Assembly (NCBI RefSeq): GCF_003672135.1
Contig: NC_039511.1
Span: 10,380,464 to 10,444,463, forward strand
DNA length: 64,000 bases
From: Ooceraea biroi
Taxonomy: Eukaryota > Arthropoda > Insecta > Hymenoptera > Formicidae
Reading direction: 5' to 3'
Below, in pieces: positions 11,766-25,409 of this stretch. Positions within the stretch are counted from its first letter, which is position 1; each line of letters opens with the position of its first letter. Made by a program: the position numbers and the translations under genes. Under the pieces are notes generated by a model, which saw only the letters and a program-made list of their open reading frames with translations, searched no databases and was not told the DNA's origin.

Positions 11766-14562
11766 GACTATTATGGATTTATCTGGATGTGCAAGGATAT
11801 TCAAGCTTTAAATTAAATTTATCGAGGTTAATTAATTATATTTTTATAAAAATCGATCCCTTCTATCGGATATAGGAATAGTTATGAAAAATATCATCTT
11901 GATCAGTTCACTCTACTTGCTACTCGATTAGTTCAAACAAGCCGCTCGAAATATGAAGTTCCCGCAAATTAATATCGACTGTCCGCGTGTCCGTATGATC
12001 GCGCTACGGCTCGTCGATCAATCGCCGATGGAATCTCAACCTACCATCTGTCTTCGCTGTCTTTTATCACGAGTATAATCGACATCGAGCTGCATCACTT
12101 GAAGAATCACTACACACGCAACACATAAAAATAAATCAAAATTATGGCAGTACGTAAAAAATACGAAAAACTAATGTGCCTATACGCAAGTGATGCAAGC
12201 TACTTAAGAAAAGCGTATTTAAGGAAAACCTCTCGATTCGGACCACCCGGTACAGAGACGAGAGTCGGTGGACGTTACCTGCTAAACGGAGAGCGTCTCG
12301 AGCATTCGAGATGCCGATTATACGCACGATACGCGTTAGGAGCTACGTCGCTCTTGGCTCAGACCCGCGTCCTCGAAGCAGCTCCGCACGCGTGCACGCG
12401 CTCGTGATTTCGTTATCCAACAAGTGTCGAGAGCGCGCGGGAGATGAAGAAGACGGCAAAGATAGAGAGAGAAAAAGAGAGAGAGAGCAGAGCACGGCAA
12501 ACGTATCTCGCGGTGCTCTAAACTTAGCTCATAGAAGTCGCACCGCGTCGCCGTACGGCTTGCATAATCGTTCTGTACTTTTTAACGGCGCGCCGCAGTC
12601 GCGAAGGAGATGCAGATGCAGATAGAGCGCCCGATAACCGCAGTCGCGCTTCCGAATTCGATCGGGTTACGTAAAGAACACCGAGATGACGGAAACGCAA
12701 CGAGGAAAACCGGACCTCGAGTCCCTTATCTGCGATCAGTTGCTGGAGGAGCGTGACGGTTTTGCTGGTTTCGCCGTGACGTTCGCGAAGTAATCGGCGA
12801 ATTAATCGATTACTGGAATTTTATCACTTGTCATCATTAGATTTATGACCCGTAATGCTTTACATTTCCGGTGAGATACGAAACACGAGTATTCGATTGA
12901 TCATTTAATAAATTTAATTAATCGTTGGAGAAGTAGAAGAAGTTGTTCTGTATACGTACGAAATTTTTTTATTAGTTTCTCAACCGCTTTCTGAAACGGT
13001 TTCCTTATTCTTCAGCAGTTACTCCCGCATTTCCTGATGTTTGTAGATGCGTTTTGTGGAATGAATGTGTAACGTTGAGTGAATAAATTATACGTAGGTG
13101 CTACACGTTCCACCAGACAAGCGAGAAATGTTGTTTTCAATGTCGATTTCTTCCGTTCTGTAATGTTTCGCGGAATTGTGAGCTACATAGTATTAATTTA
13201 TTTCTAATTCTATTTTTAATTGAAATTATACAGTCTGAGGAACTTGGGCAGATATTAATAGATCTTATTGCATATTGATAACTGTTTGTCTGGGATTTCT
13301 GACGCGTTTGAAGTGGTACCCGCGTCAATCGCAGAAGTTTTTGTTATGGCCTAACACAGCAGAAATGAAGTCGCGCATAAACGGAAATAACTTGTACACG
13401 ATATAAATATTTCATTATCGACACCCGTGCTCGTGATTTACAAATACATGCGACATTGAAGAGTGCGCGGTAATATGCTTATATCTGCATCTATTCATTG
13501 CTTGTTACGTGTTGCAAATTGCGCCGCGGCAAAAAGCGACCGCAAAACAGCCACTCGTCCGCGGCGATCGCGCAAATTTGCCTATCACGTGACATGCGTG
13601 ATACTTTAATGAATTACTTGATAAATGCACGATGACGCGGACACGTGGCTTGCATTTTCTGTCCCGTTCCCAGCTACTGCCGGTATTCTCGTCGTGTGTT
13701 TATGTTAAACTAAATGTGCGATACCGCGCTCTTTCCTCACCTGCATCGAACGGCACGAACGGTTCTTGCAATTTGGAAGCAACCGAGAACAATATAGGGA
13801 ACGATAATGCGTAATGAACAATATAGGAAACGATTAGACTGCTTTTGTTCTTACATCCGATTAAATATCTTTCGAACGTATATTGTGATAATAGAAATTT
13901 ATGTTCCATGAAATTTAGGAGCTTATCTTCAAACGAGTTTTCATCCAGATCCATTTAATCTTACTAATGAAAACATGTTTGAAATGAGCATTATAATCTT
14001 GGACTTAATGATCATAATATGACGCCTTTGTACTTAAAATGCATAAAATGCAGATGATGTTTGTGCACTTGTTGATATTGTCGCGATAGTCATAAATTTA
14101 AGCGACAGTTTTTACTTGGTTCTTGGTAGACGCGGACAACCGCAGACCACAAATCGAAAGCGCGTCTTTTGACTCGTACTTTCGCCGCATATTTAGGGCT
14201 AGATGTTTATTCAGGCCAGTCCAGTCCTAAATCTTCGTTCTCTGTCGTAAAATATATTAGCTTAGTAAATCTTAGAAGTAGACACTAACAATCGGCGCAA
14301 AATGCGAAGTGAGAAAGTGCGTATCTGAAATTATGACTGATGTGCCAATCTCGCTGATTGCTTTTCAGGGATGTCAGGTCAGTGGATTTTTTATTTTTCT
14401 CAATAAATAAACCCAAGTATCTTTCATTTGCGTTAACGATTCACAAATCAAAACGGTTTTAAAATTATACAAGCGTGCAACTTTCAAGTGGTTGATTATT
14501 AAGTCCTTAATATACAAATTATTACAGATTACATAAGAGAAATAATACAGTTATTTATTAAT
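11766..14562. other. Non-coding, AT-rich with a CpG-rich block
   Basis: 11766-12240 is AT-rich. 12240-12790 is CpG-rich with a GA-rich run at 12442-12490, and several overlapping frames stay open there. An inverted repeat GTAATCG/CGATTAC sits at 12790-12813. 12830-14560 is AT-rich with scattered GC patches, including a palindromic TCACGTGA E-box near 13588. No exon recognised. Confidence 0.55.
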
Positions 14563-14613
14563 TAATTATTTTATTATGGAATGAAATAATTATTTTATTA
14601 TGGAATGAAATAA
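14563..14613 (+). repeat. Exact 24-bp tandem duplication
   Basis: A 24-bp AT-rich unit (14563-14586) is repeated without change at 14587-14610, followed by three bases of a third copy. This looks like a recent short tandem duplication. Confidence 0.95.
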
Positions 14614-15188
14614 CGTAGAGAAAGAAGTGATTTCATTTCACTTGATCAATAACGCTGCTAAAGATTTGTCTGGCATTCTTAATCTTAGAATTGCACTACA
14701 TTTAGAACAGATCAAGATTTGCCGTCGCAGAATGCATCTGATAAGCTCGTGATGGAACATGGTGGAACATGAGTCTGTTAAACGTCCCTGTATTGCGCTA
14801 TACAGCGGAATTATAAGGATAAACTATGATCCGAGAACGGTGTGGCGATACTCCTTCGCGTCTGCTGACTGCCGATCATGAATGCGTAATTGCGAATTAT
14901 CACTTCATCGACTTGCGCAACATTCGCACGTTTGTCCACGGCGCGAATTGCGAGGGATTATCCGCGCCTCCGCGTAGCAATGAGGAATCCGACGAACGTA
15001 GAATTGCGCCATACTCGTTCCGCATATGTAACGATTGTGCGAATTACATATTTAAATGGTACTGCCGATACTTAAACATGCTCATTAAAGCTGCGAATTT
15101 AGGGAATACCATTTCACTTAGCAATGAATTCTAAAATTAGCTTCGCCAAAGCTGTCTTTTCCTAAACTTTTTCTATTCTTCATATTCT

Positions 15189-15238
15189 TGTATATGTGTG
15201 CGTGTGCGTGTGTGCGCGCGCGCACGCGTGTGTGTGTA
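15189..15238 (+). repeat. Alternating pyrimidine-purine tract (TG/CG/CA)
   Basis: Fifty consecutive bases alternate strictly between pyrimidine and purine, with TG, CG and CA dinucleotides. This is the classic sequence class for Z-DNA formation and also a mutable microsatellite. Confidence 0.9.
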
Positions 15239-15415
15239 ATATTTCTATTTTATATTTATACTAAAAATGTGTTTGTGACAAAATCAATAGGAAAGGAAAC
15301 CAGAATGCAGAGATATACTCTTTTACACGTCAGTAATAAAGTTATATTTTACTCTCATTGGTGAGTGCGAAAACGTCACTAGATTTTATGTGCTTCTAGA
15401 TGGTTATAGATAAAA

Positions 15416-16015
15416 ATGCAAAGGTCAAGTCAAAAGAGCAATAATAACTTAGGCTTGCCATTTCATTTATTGTTATTCAAACATGCCTATGGAGGTTCGA
15501 GATTCGACTGCGTAACGTGGATCTCTCACCACGTAACGTTCACGAGAGCATACTCGACCTTAGCCACCCACCCACCCGCTCGACCCGTCCGCCTCTCTGG
15601 TTCGCCCCCGCGCAGGGGGCTAGGTAGAAACTGCCGGCCGATGGGCTTGCCGTTTATTTTGGGAACCGCGCGCGCGCTCGACCTCTCTCGGGCTCGGTCC
15701 CCTTACTTTTGTATACTCGCGCCGTCGAAAATAGCTTGGGCCGCAAGGTGGGCACGAGGCGAAATCAGAAGTACTAGCCCGATCGGGCTTCGTCGCAACT
15801 CGCCGCCAAAGACGCGAACTTCAGCGAAAGAGGATCGCGATACCTCGTGTGTTCCTTCGCAGACGTCCTTCAAACATTCCATTAGGCAAACGATCCTGAT
15901 TCGCAAGCGGCATTTTTGCACAACTCAGCTAAATGAGCGTCTTCCGCGTGGAAAAACGAGGAAGGTCCTGCGCCATGTTCTAGCACAGCGCGTTTCTCGC
16001 GTATTTTCTCCGTAA
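15416..16015 (+). other. GC-rich block open in several frames
   Basis: A + frame is open for about 199 codons, but it begins in AT-rich sequence, has no recognisable domain and is Arg/Ser/Pro-rich as the composition predicts. A minus frame of 72 codons overlaps it. The GC-rich core, about 15560-15830, could be a CpG-island-like regulatory block. I do not call a gene. Confidence 0.2.
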
Positions 16016-17018
16016 TTCGATGAATGATCGTATTTTCGTTAATTCGACGATAGTTGCATTTTTAGTGCATTGTCCTGCTTTCTTTATTTTTCTAATTTCG
16101 GCATCTTATTCCTGTAGATCATCTGTCGAAAAAGACAGTGAAGAATTATAAATTATGAATCGTGCCATTTGTCGCAACAAATGCATTTTCGTCGCATTGT
16201 CCTACTTTGCTAAATTCGGCTTCATGAATTTTTGAGAAATGTTTAACAAGTGTGTATTATTGATAGGTTTTCCGAGATAATCGTGTTCGAAATAAAACGT
16301 AAGGAGATTGTTAACTATAAATAACATTTTCAAAATGTTTATAAAAATAATAACGATGAAGTTTTGAAAGTGAATTTTATTTCATAAATCTATGAATTTA
16401 GATAATTATCTAAAAAGTACAAGTAACAACCAATCATCTCCATGAACGTTAGTCGCAATTAACTAGAGTTTAATCGATTCATTGTTTCTTTCAGAAAATA
16501 TAGGTAACTCTAATTAATATAGTTAACTCTAATTAATGTTTATGAGAGAGCAGTTCCATAGAACTGAAACTAGAAACGCGCGAGATAATAATCTAATAAG
16601 CAGCCTACAATAAATAGTCTTACTCGTAAACAAATAATACGGGAAGCTTTTTGTACGATATTAAATTGGTTGTGTTAATTTCCTATCGCTATCAATCGCT
16701 CATCACAATCTTTCATTGATCGCGTCATTTATCAAAGAGACAAAATATATCTCTGAAACAATCAATTAGTTACGTAAAAAATATCTTCTTTTAATTTAAT
16801 GTTATATTTAGCCGTCTTATATTTCTGGTGAATAAAATGGAAAATTTCAGATTCTCCTCTAAATTTTTCAATGTGTAATACGCGAAAAGCCGACCTCTTT
16901 GGCGGAGAAAAACAAATAAATCGGTCAAATTCACTAATAAGCGATAGATTTATGAGATCTCGAAATTATCACTGGCTTTTATGGATTCGTAGTCGACTTG
17001 CCCGATTGTTCGGCGATT
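16016..17018. other. AT-rich non-coding stretch
   Basis: No exon recognised. Contains a 14-bp direct repeat (16505-16518 and 16524-16537) around AT-rich sequence. The rest shows nothing distinctive. Confidence 0.6.
16505..16537 (+). repeat. 14-bp direct repeat
   Basis: TAACTCTAATTAAT occurs twice with a period of 19 bases. The ATTAAT core is homeodomain-like, which may be coincidence. Confidence 0.9.
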
Positions 17019-17206
17019 AGCAGCAGCAGCAGCAACAGCAGCAGCAACAGCAGCAGCAGAACCGCTTTCTCTCGCGTTCGCGACGTTCCGCTTCCTTTCC
17101 CGCGAGCAGGCGGCGGCGAATCGAGGTGAATTCACACGTGGCTCACGTCGTTCACTACCACCACTACGCCACGTACACGCGTGTCTCGTCGACCGCCTCC
17201 GATTGA
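17019..17206 (+). other. CAG/CAA repeat with a possible poly-Gln exon
   Basis: Thirteen glutamine codons (11 CAG, 2 CAA) run from 17021 to 17059, directly after an in-frame TAG whose AG could serve as an acceptor. The frame stays open for 61 codons to TGA at 17204 and is Arg/Ser-rich after the Gln run. A GTGAAT donor-like site at 17126 would end an exon in phase. Mixed CAG/CAA is usual in insect poly-Gln regions. The acceptor lacks a strong pyrimidine tract, and a minus frame reading poly-Ala is also open, so this may be only a repeat. Confidence 0.2.
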
Positions 17207-17597
17207 CCGGAGGCGTGGATGACGTCGAACGGAATGCATAAGGTCGTAGCATTAACGCCGAGTCGCAGACAATGCATCGTCATCGCTATAATGCAGATTT
17301 TTGTAGCACTATTTTTCCTAACTTCGGCGCTTAAAATATCGTGCAGACGGAAATTTCTCTATTTATAAAGATTGATTCAGATCATGCTTCGATTAGGATT
17401 TCCTGAAAAAAATTGGAAACGCCTCGCTTTTTTAGAACGGCGAGTGATAAAAAAAATATATATGTTTATGCTTATTTTATGTAATCTTTTTTGCAGTAAA
17501 GTGTTTTACTTTTATAAATCTATTGTTTAAATCACATTTTAAATCAAATAAGTCTTTTAGTGAAAAAATAATTGTCAGAAAACACGGCACAGCTGTT

Positions 17598-17627
17598 AAT
17601 GTTAAATCTTTCAATGTTAAATCTTTG
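17598..17627 (+). repeat. 15-bp tandem duplication
   Basis: A 15-bp AT-rich unit is repeated once, with only the final base differing. Confidence 0.9.
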
Positions 17628-20596
17628 ATGGACATAGAATGGACGTGTATGCGACTTATGCAAATGATTCACGACCCCAGAATCAACTTTCTCCCTCTCT
17701 CTTTATCTGTGCAGTTTACGATCACTGCGAACGTTGACAGATCGGTGACAGGACTCAATTTTTGCACTCAATTTTTACCATGTGATAATCGTTATTATTA
17801 CGAGTGCGGATAATGGTAGTTATGCGAATAAAGGCCGTGGCACATTTTTACCGGTAGTAAATGCACAGATCCACGCATATATACACATACACGTGAATTG
17901 TACGCATATGCAATGTAACGGGCGAATGCACGATATTGAAATACAGCGGAATACCGCATTCTTCGCGGGGAGCGGTGTACGAGAAGCGGCGCTATATTTC
18001 TATTAGGCATTCCCGCATCCGATATCGTCTCATATGTCACGGCAATGACTCTGTTTTCTTGCGCGACACGTGTAACGTATGTACAGCATGTATACTCTAC
18101 CCGGCCGCCGTTTCGAGATTGAAGCAATACGTTCTTCTCTCGGCACAGCGCCGTGATTTATTCCATTTCTGTCGTTGCTCGCCGCGGCACTTGTAACTCC
18201 TTTCGTCACGCGCGTTTATATCAAATTGATACATATCTTTAACCCTTGTAATATACGCCAGACGCCTCAATGTCTTCCTTCGATGGCTGTCCTTCGCGCG
18301 GGAAACGCGGCTGATACTTGTAATGATCCTTGTAGTACTACAAATTGCAGCTAATTAATTGACAGAGACAATAGAGAGTTTAACTTGCTGGTTTGTTAAT
18401 TAGTGGATGGTGCAACGAGACATAAGAATGGGGGAGACGAACGAGAAGGATGAATTGGTTTCACATAAAAATCTCGCTGACTCATTTCCATTTACTTCAC
18501 TCACTTCGCTAACTCACCCGGTCGCCAGGAAGCAGTTACTCTTACTCCGAGCCGCTATATTTTCTCCGGGACGTCACCTCTTGACTTCAATTTGATTCAC
18601 TTCTGAGCCCACTCGCGCGGCGAAGTCACTGCACCAATGTCCGAGAGCAATTATTCATGATGAGCTTCGTTCGAGAGCTTGACTAAATCCGCCATGATAA
18701 CAATATACCCTATTTACGATCGATTCAAGTGAAGTGACGTAATTAATAAATGTTTTCTTGCGTTCTACAGCAACCGCTCGAGAAATTTCGCAGCAACCGA
18801 CCTGATATTAACGTGGTACCGGTTGATCCGTTATGAAAAAAAACGCAAACTAGTCGGACTGTAGCGCACAGGCGAGCGAGATACCCCACGCGAACGTACT
18901 CGAAAGTAAAAAATCGCGAATTTTACACCGTGGGAGATTAGATTGCGCGATATATCGCGTCTTGATTCGCGTGTTGAGTGCTGGGGTTTTCCTTTCTTGG
19001 AACTGGTTACGCGTGACATGAACCGAGTATACTCGCGCCTACTTCATTCAAGCTCTTAATTTATCTGTTATACAATCTGACAATCTCCGTAGATACGTTA
19101 GATATCAATCTTAGTTCTTCAAGATCCATATGCAGACTCGCGTATAATTTCTCGATTTCTCAATTCAAACAACTGCAACGTGGGAAATATCGCTGGAGAG
19201 TCGCAACGTTGTCGAAGAAGGAGCGGGATTGCTGAAGGAAGATTCAAGAGAATCAACATCTTGAAGAAAGATCGAAGAATGAGAGAAACGTTGCAGTGGC
19301 TAAGGCGGGACTGAGGAATGAGCTTTTGTTGCCAAAAAGAGATCGAAGAACAGTCGTCGTTGTTGAGCGAAGAATTGAGAATCAATGAGACATCGCTGAG
19401 GAAGGGCCGTGAAATCGCACGAGGGTCTCCGAAGTCATCGGCACACCGAAGTTTATTTATACGCGTCTTGCAAACGCTGGCAGTGCGCGGCTCTCTTCGA
19501 CGCAGACGAAGACGAAGATTCCTTTCGCCTTAACAAATCTCTAATTGCAGAAGAACGCCATCTCGCGCGTCTAATGTTGCCATCGGCCAGACCGAAAATA
19601 AATCGTTGCAGGGCGTAAACAAGTTTGTACTTCGCGAAGCGCAAATCGCTCGGGGTTGCAAATTCTTCTTTCGCGAAGAGCCCGCGCGAGACTTGCCATC
19701 TCTCACTTCCCAAAATATCTTCTACATTCTACTTCTGGCGGCGGCCATCAGCCGACCTCTCTCTCTCTTTCCGCCGAGAGATTATGTGCGTTGCAATCTT
19801 CTGCAGCAGCCGGTTGGCAAGATTCTGCCGATTTGCCCATCACCCTTCAAATCATACCGACAAATTGCAAGATTCAAAATCGAGTTAGAAATAACTGAGG
19901 GAGAAAACTGAATTAATCGTGCACTTCGTTTGTGCGCATGCGCGCAGTACTCTGATTTTAATTTTAATCCATTACGGAGAGGATAAACGTCGAGAATGGC
20001 AATGAAAAACGTTGTAGATGGCGCGTTTTAGGAGATATTATGTGACACAATGCGGACAAAACGCCCTTTTTTAAATACAGATGCGATTCTCAACTGAATT
20101 GCGGAATGACGTGACACTATAGTAGCAACGTATGATTATATTTTCTTCGCTGAATATTGAATACAGAGCGATTTACGTCACCCCTTTGATCGACTGCATT
20201 AACATGTTGCATTAATCATGGATCGTATTCTTTTTACATATTTCGACACGGGAAATGCACGCGACAAATTGTACATTTACATTTTTATTACAAAGCCACG
20301 TACTTGTAACGTGTAACTCTACGTAACCTGCGCATTTTCGTGCGTTCGAAATAAATGCATTCTAATAGATATGCAAGCGGGTTTGTCGCGCGCCCGGTTT
20401 TTAGTGGATGATACCGATTTTGAAGTATGTTATAAAACCCAGCGAAACGAATAAAGCAGCGGAAGCGTGACGCAAAATAATAAATGCTAAAACATAAAAA
20501 TATACCTCCCCGCGACACGTGCTTGCGTGCGTGTGCGTGTGGAATTCGGAGAATTAACGGAACGGTAATCTGTGGCGAATTGAGCGTTAGATTTCG

Positions 20597-20618
20597 CGGA
20601 TATTAGACGGATATTAGA
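20597..20618 (+). repeat. 11-bp tandem duplication
   Basis: CGGATATTAGA occurs twice in direct tandem. Confidence 0.9.
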
Positions 20619-22275
20619 TTACGACGGAGATAATGGTTCCGAGGACGTTTCAGCGAAATATTGAGCGGAAAAGCGCGTGAATGTCGGATTCAATGTAATA
20701 ACGTAGCGCAGAAATCGCGATCCGCTTGAAATTGAAACGCGTCAGCGCGTGATCGTGATAAAGCTGCAACAAAACTTCCCATCGCTAAAATTAACCGAGG
20801 TGCGATATATCTTCTGACTCATTTGGATACTACGTCTGCGTCGTGGTAGTATAGCCGACGCGTGACCGTCGCTTTCAAACGATACGTACTAAATGTTTCA
20901 TTAAAAGCATGATTATATCTCGCCTGCGGACAGTATGCCTAGCAACTTTTACCATTCTCACACGGTGAAGATGTCTTGCATACAGAGTATTTTGTTATTG
21001 TGTATTTTAACGAAATGGAGAAAATTTCGGAAGCTGGATGAACCTTGCTTAACTTGTTATCAGTAGATTCTACCGAGATTTTCCGAAGCAGTCTAAAAAC
21101 GGGAAGTCTATCGATATATTTATTTCTGGAAAAATAAGAGTGAATTTTCTATCAGAAAATTGCAAATCAATTTCTCGTTATTGGAAAATGATTTTGGAAA
21201 ATTTAATTTGATGAGAGATCACAATTTGAGAGGAAGAGAGAATGAATGATGAAACGGCAACGATCGAAAATATACGAGATTCTCTGGAGAAGTTTCAGAA
21301 AAATTTGTATTCAATGAAAATTGAATTATCATGACGTTTGATATTAAATCTTACGGAATTGACGAGAATGGAGTAGAAAAATACACTGCAAGTATTGTAT
21401 GTTCGACATATGAAATCCACAATCGAGGACGAATGCAAACAGCTTTCACGTCGCGTATACGACGTACGTTAACAAAAAGTGACAGTCACGATTACGCGGA
21501 AGCATTCGTTTTCTCAGCGCCGACTACCCGACAAGCGCAGATTAATGAATTCCCAATTATCTCCTGGTATTATCTGAATGGTACCGGCTAATGGATGGAC
21601 AACGATCAGCAGTCAGCTATAAACGATAAACGGCGATCGATCGTTGCCAACGGGATCACTGCCACGACGTCAAATGCCTGGCAGCTGAAAAACGCGAGAT
21701 ATTCGTGTCGGGACACCCGGTATAGCCCGGCATCGTGCAACGGCGCAGTCAATGTTCATCATGAAGGAATCATCAACGCGCGCGTCGGTCTCGTGTTGGC
21801 GCAGCGTGTACGCAACAGTGTATTTATCATTCGGCTGTGCACGTTCAGTGGCACAGCCACAGTCGTATTATCATCCGTGATCTGACCCCTTGTCACCCTG
21901 TATATTCCGTCCCCCTCTATTTCTGCGCTTGTTCACTTGCGTCTTCTCCTCTCCGCTCCTCTCCGCTCTGCTCTTCATTCCAGCGCTTCGCTGTCGTTCT
22001 CTCTGTCTCTTTTCCTCCTCGCGACTTCGTTATAGTCTTCTCCGTGCACGCTCTTCTACATCGCTCCTCTCATTCAACAATGTCCTCCTTTTCGCGTGCG
22101 TTCTCGCCGCAGAGAAGCGACTGTACCGATCTATACTTATGCTAGACCGGCGACATCCGTTGGCTCGGCTGCTGCGCCGAAATGTCATCCGTCGGTTTTT
22201 GTAAGGTGAATTTAAGTAATTCGAGAAGCGAGACTAGCTGCGTTCTTACATCGTAAAATCTCGTACGATTCGTTC

Positions 22276-22283
22276 TGACGTCA
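22276..22283. promoter_or_regulatory. Perfect CRE palindrome TGACGTCA
   Basis: An exact 8-bp cAMP-response-element consensus in a GC-moderate block. CREB/ATF-family bZIP factors bind this sequence in animals. One copy is expected by chance in about 65 kb, so a single copy proves nothing. Confidence 0.3.
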
Positions 22284-23631
22284 GGAAGCGCGGCGAGCGT
22301 AGAAACCGAGGGAAACCGTGCGCGTGATCTACGAAATGATCGAGTTTACTAGTTTATTGCATCAGTGTGATTATGTTGCCTAACTGTTTTACGATGCCGC
22401 ATTGTGAGACCGCCTTATCTAGTTTCGAGATATTTCTCGGTTTACAGGGCGATGTGTATTTTCACAACGCACGAGAACACCGATCGAGGGGAGAGCAAAA
22501 TGTCGCGGACTGAGAATTATAATCGCGAAACACACGAATCGTTTTTAATATAATTATTATTGTGCTCCTTTCTTTCAGCGGCGCTTTGTATTGAATCAAA
22601 ATGAAAAATTTGTTATTTAAAATTAAATAGAGTCGAATGAGCCGCGCCATTATTATCTTCGTTGGTTAATTGGGAGCAGCGAGGGAATAATTACTCCGTT
22701 GCGGTGTTAAACTCCCTCGATATAAGCGTCCTTCTGATCGAAGGCACAGGGGGAAGAAATAAAAAAAGGGGTGAGGGAGGAGGACTGCTGCTGCCGGGAT
22801 ACGAACAGACACGCAGCGGCAGCGCCGAATATTATTTTTCCGAAGAATTATTCTTTCGCGTTCGCACGCTCGTCACGAAAGCAAATGCTTGCGCGCTACG
22901 TTTAATTGGCAAATGCTTCGAAAAATACGAGCCCTTTAATTATTTCGAACCATAGCCGGCCGTACGATAGCGCGCTCGCTCGCTCGCGCGCGCACACGGG
23001 GCTGCATTGGCTTCGTTATTATAAACAGAAAATATCCGCCGCATTTTTTTCGCGTAATCCGATGTTTCGCGTGCATGCGAGAGAAATTACACGTCGACGA
23101 ACTTCATAACGGCTACCGTGTACTTGTACGCGCGGATAAACATTTTAGTGTAATTATTACGAAATTTTTTTTGAAGGGAGGGGAATGCTCCTGATGTATT
23201 ATCGTCTCATCGCCAAGCTTTTTGTCAGTTCGATGTTCTTGCTAATCCAGACAGATGAGTTTTGCTAATCAATGTTGCAGTGATTTAATGGTGAGTCAGC
23301 AAACAGTTCGCAACGATGATTATTTTACATATTTAAATCGATGAGGATCATGAAAAAATGATCTTATATCTTGAAGTTTTCACAAAACATTTACGAATAT
23401 TCAATATTATTCTCTTTCTCCAACAAAGTGGTGTTTTAATGAAAAGATAAAGTTCTTGTTTTGACTATGTTCTGTGTTCTTTTTGCTCTTTATCGAAGGC
23501 GACAAAGGCTCTTGAGTCATTTTTCATTCAACAGAAGAAAATGACAAAGAGAAAAAATGGGAATTTACGTGAAACGTCGACAATTGCGTTGCAAAAATGC
23601 GCCAACAATTTAGCGCGATTCTGAACTCGTT

Positions 23632-23670
23632 GCCCTCCTCTTCTCTCCTCCGCCCCCCTCTCTCTCTCTT
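23632..23670 (+). repeat. CT-rich tract
   Basis: About 40 bases of C and T, ending in CT dinucleotides. Confidence 0.85.
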
Positions 23671-25409
23671 CCGTAATGATAATAACCGTGTAATTGCACG
23701 CGACCACGTTCTACGCGTCTTCGGGTTCAGCATAAACGCACAGGTTTACGTAATTCGACGACGCCGTTAGGCACGTACATTCACGAACGCGTTTTTCCCG
23801 CGTGTAAAAGCCGATGCAGTATCTCCCGAGTCGCAGTGAGATGCAAATGGCGCCACAAAGAGCAGAGCTTTTCACAGCGATTGCATTTGCGTGCATGAAT
23901 ACGAACGCGCGCGCGTCTGTGTGATGCGTTGTGCAAGAGAGCGTGCGCCTCCTTGCGATATCTGTCGGGGGCCCGAAAGCGCCTCCGCAGGGCCAGCGAC
24001 CTCGTTCGAGCGGACCCCGGGGCCCGCGGCGGGGTCCATGGTCGTGAGAAGTCCGAGAGAGGAGGCACCGAAGCCTCACGAGGGCACCAAGTGGCCGAGA
24101 GCGCGCGCGGCGTCCTTGGACTCTCTCTCTCTTTCTCTTCTCCGGGCCCTTCGTGCAATTTACATTCGTCTCGTAACTGAAGCCACCGAAGGCCGCACAG
24201 GCAGAATATATCCGGCAACGATGAGAGAAAGAGAGAATCTCAGGCCCCCGGAGACGAACGGACTCTGCTACTCGTCGTCGGACCGTAGAGAGTCTTTTTT
24301 TGGAGGCGATCGCGAAGTTTTGCATATTTTCGATCGCGACGGTTCGGAAAGACACTACGGGAAATCTGGAAGACATTAATTCGAAAGGCATTAAATCCCG
24401 ATTTGATTGCGCGAAAAACTGTGCAAGCCGATTCGGATGGTGCATTAGGCGTGTTAATGGAGTTGCGAGTGTCTCCGAAATACTTTGTAAGATAACACAC
24501 GACAATCTTAATTACAGTTTCTCTTGGAAACCTCGTGATTTCCGTACTCTCGCTTTCGATTGTACGACATTTTTTCCAGCTGCCGCAAATGTCAATCATG
24601 CATTTTTGAAATTCTCAGCTTGACGCACGTCGCATTGCTCGCGTTGCTGCGGAAATAATTCGCGTGATCTGTACCTGAAAATTAAATCCGGAATACCTAC
24701 ACGCACGAAAGGAGAAACGGTTGCATCGAGATTTTATCAGCAGTCGCGGAACTCTAATTTTCGGCGTCACGGACATTACACTGTCGGAAGACGTCGATTT
24801 TACACATTTTCAATGTATTATCTGCCCATCCCACTTCTAATGCGAGCGTTTTATGATTTATTTACACGTACGTTTGCGATATAGAATATATCCCCTACCC
24901 GGCGCTACGTTATCTAAAGTTGAGTACTTTATCTTTCTGGATTATGTAATAACTTCTATGTCGCCATACATGAAAATAACAGCGATACGAATTTAAACGT
25001 CGATCGATAATTTCCAATCGATTAATCGTTCTTTTTCTCGGTATCGTCAAACAGGTTCTCTGATGAACGAATTTTCATACGACTTTTTGCAGTACTGCAT
25101 ATTTACGCTCTCGCCCCCCCCCCTTTTCCCTCTCCTTTCCCTTCCCTACCGCAATTCACAATCTGAATCTCGGTGATCCCGCCGATTTCGTTTTATCGTA
25201 GATAAAGTGGCGGCTGCGTTACGTGTGATATATTTATTTCTACGCACATATTTGCTCCGCACACATAATGCACGATCGCGCTACATTGTACGAAGACCGC
25301 GCGCTCCCCTATCCGTCGCGTTTTAATAAACCGACTGCAATCCGTCCGCGTGAGTCTCTCATTGCATCTGCGCCGCGAGAGCAGTAAGCCACGTTAAACA
25401 GAGCGCGCC

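Larger units (their letters stand above)
17300..22640. other. Mixed non-coding stretch
   Basis: No exon recognised in about 5.3 kb. Contains a 15-bp tandem duplication (17598-17627), purine-rich sequence at 19160-19400 and an 11-bp tandem duplication (20597-20618). CT-rich sequence lies at 21885-22030 and a perfect CRE at 22276-22283. Frames around 19.4-19.9 and 21.6-22.2 kb are open but overlap on both strands and carry no domain. Confidence 0.55.

Noticed and set aside
13720..13760. Minus-strand GATGCAG followed by GTGAGG
   Set aside because: The upstream bases lack a pyrimidine tract, so it does not qualify as a ratchet site.
15416..16015. 199-codon plus frame as a gene
   Set aside because: Starts in AT-rich sequence without acceptor or promoter and shows only composition-driven residues.
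21894..21904. CACCCTGTAT as another transposon end
   Set aside because: Only ten bases match the 49.8-kb terminus and the adjacent bases do not, so chance is likely.
23265..23297. Acceptor GCAG and donor GTGAGT enclosing a 10-nt micro-exon
   Set aside because: Pyrimidine tract is poor and the ten bases contain stop triplets; needs transcript evidence.
23711..24505. 264-codon minus-strand open frame, the longest in the window
   Set aside because: Four other frames on both strands are open over the same GC-rich bases, no domain is visible, and Arg/Pro/Ser content follows composition.
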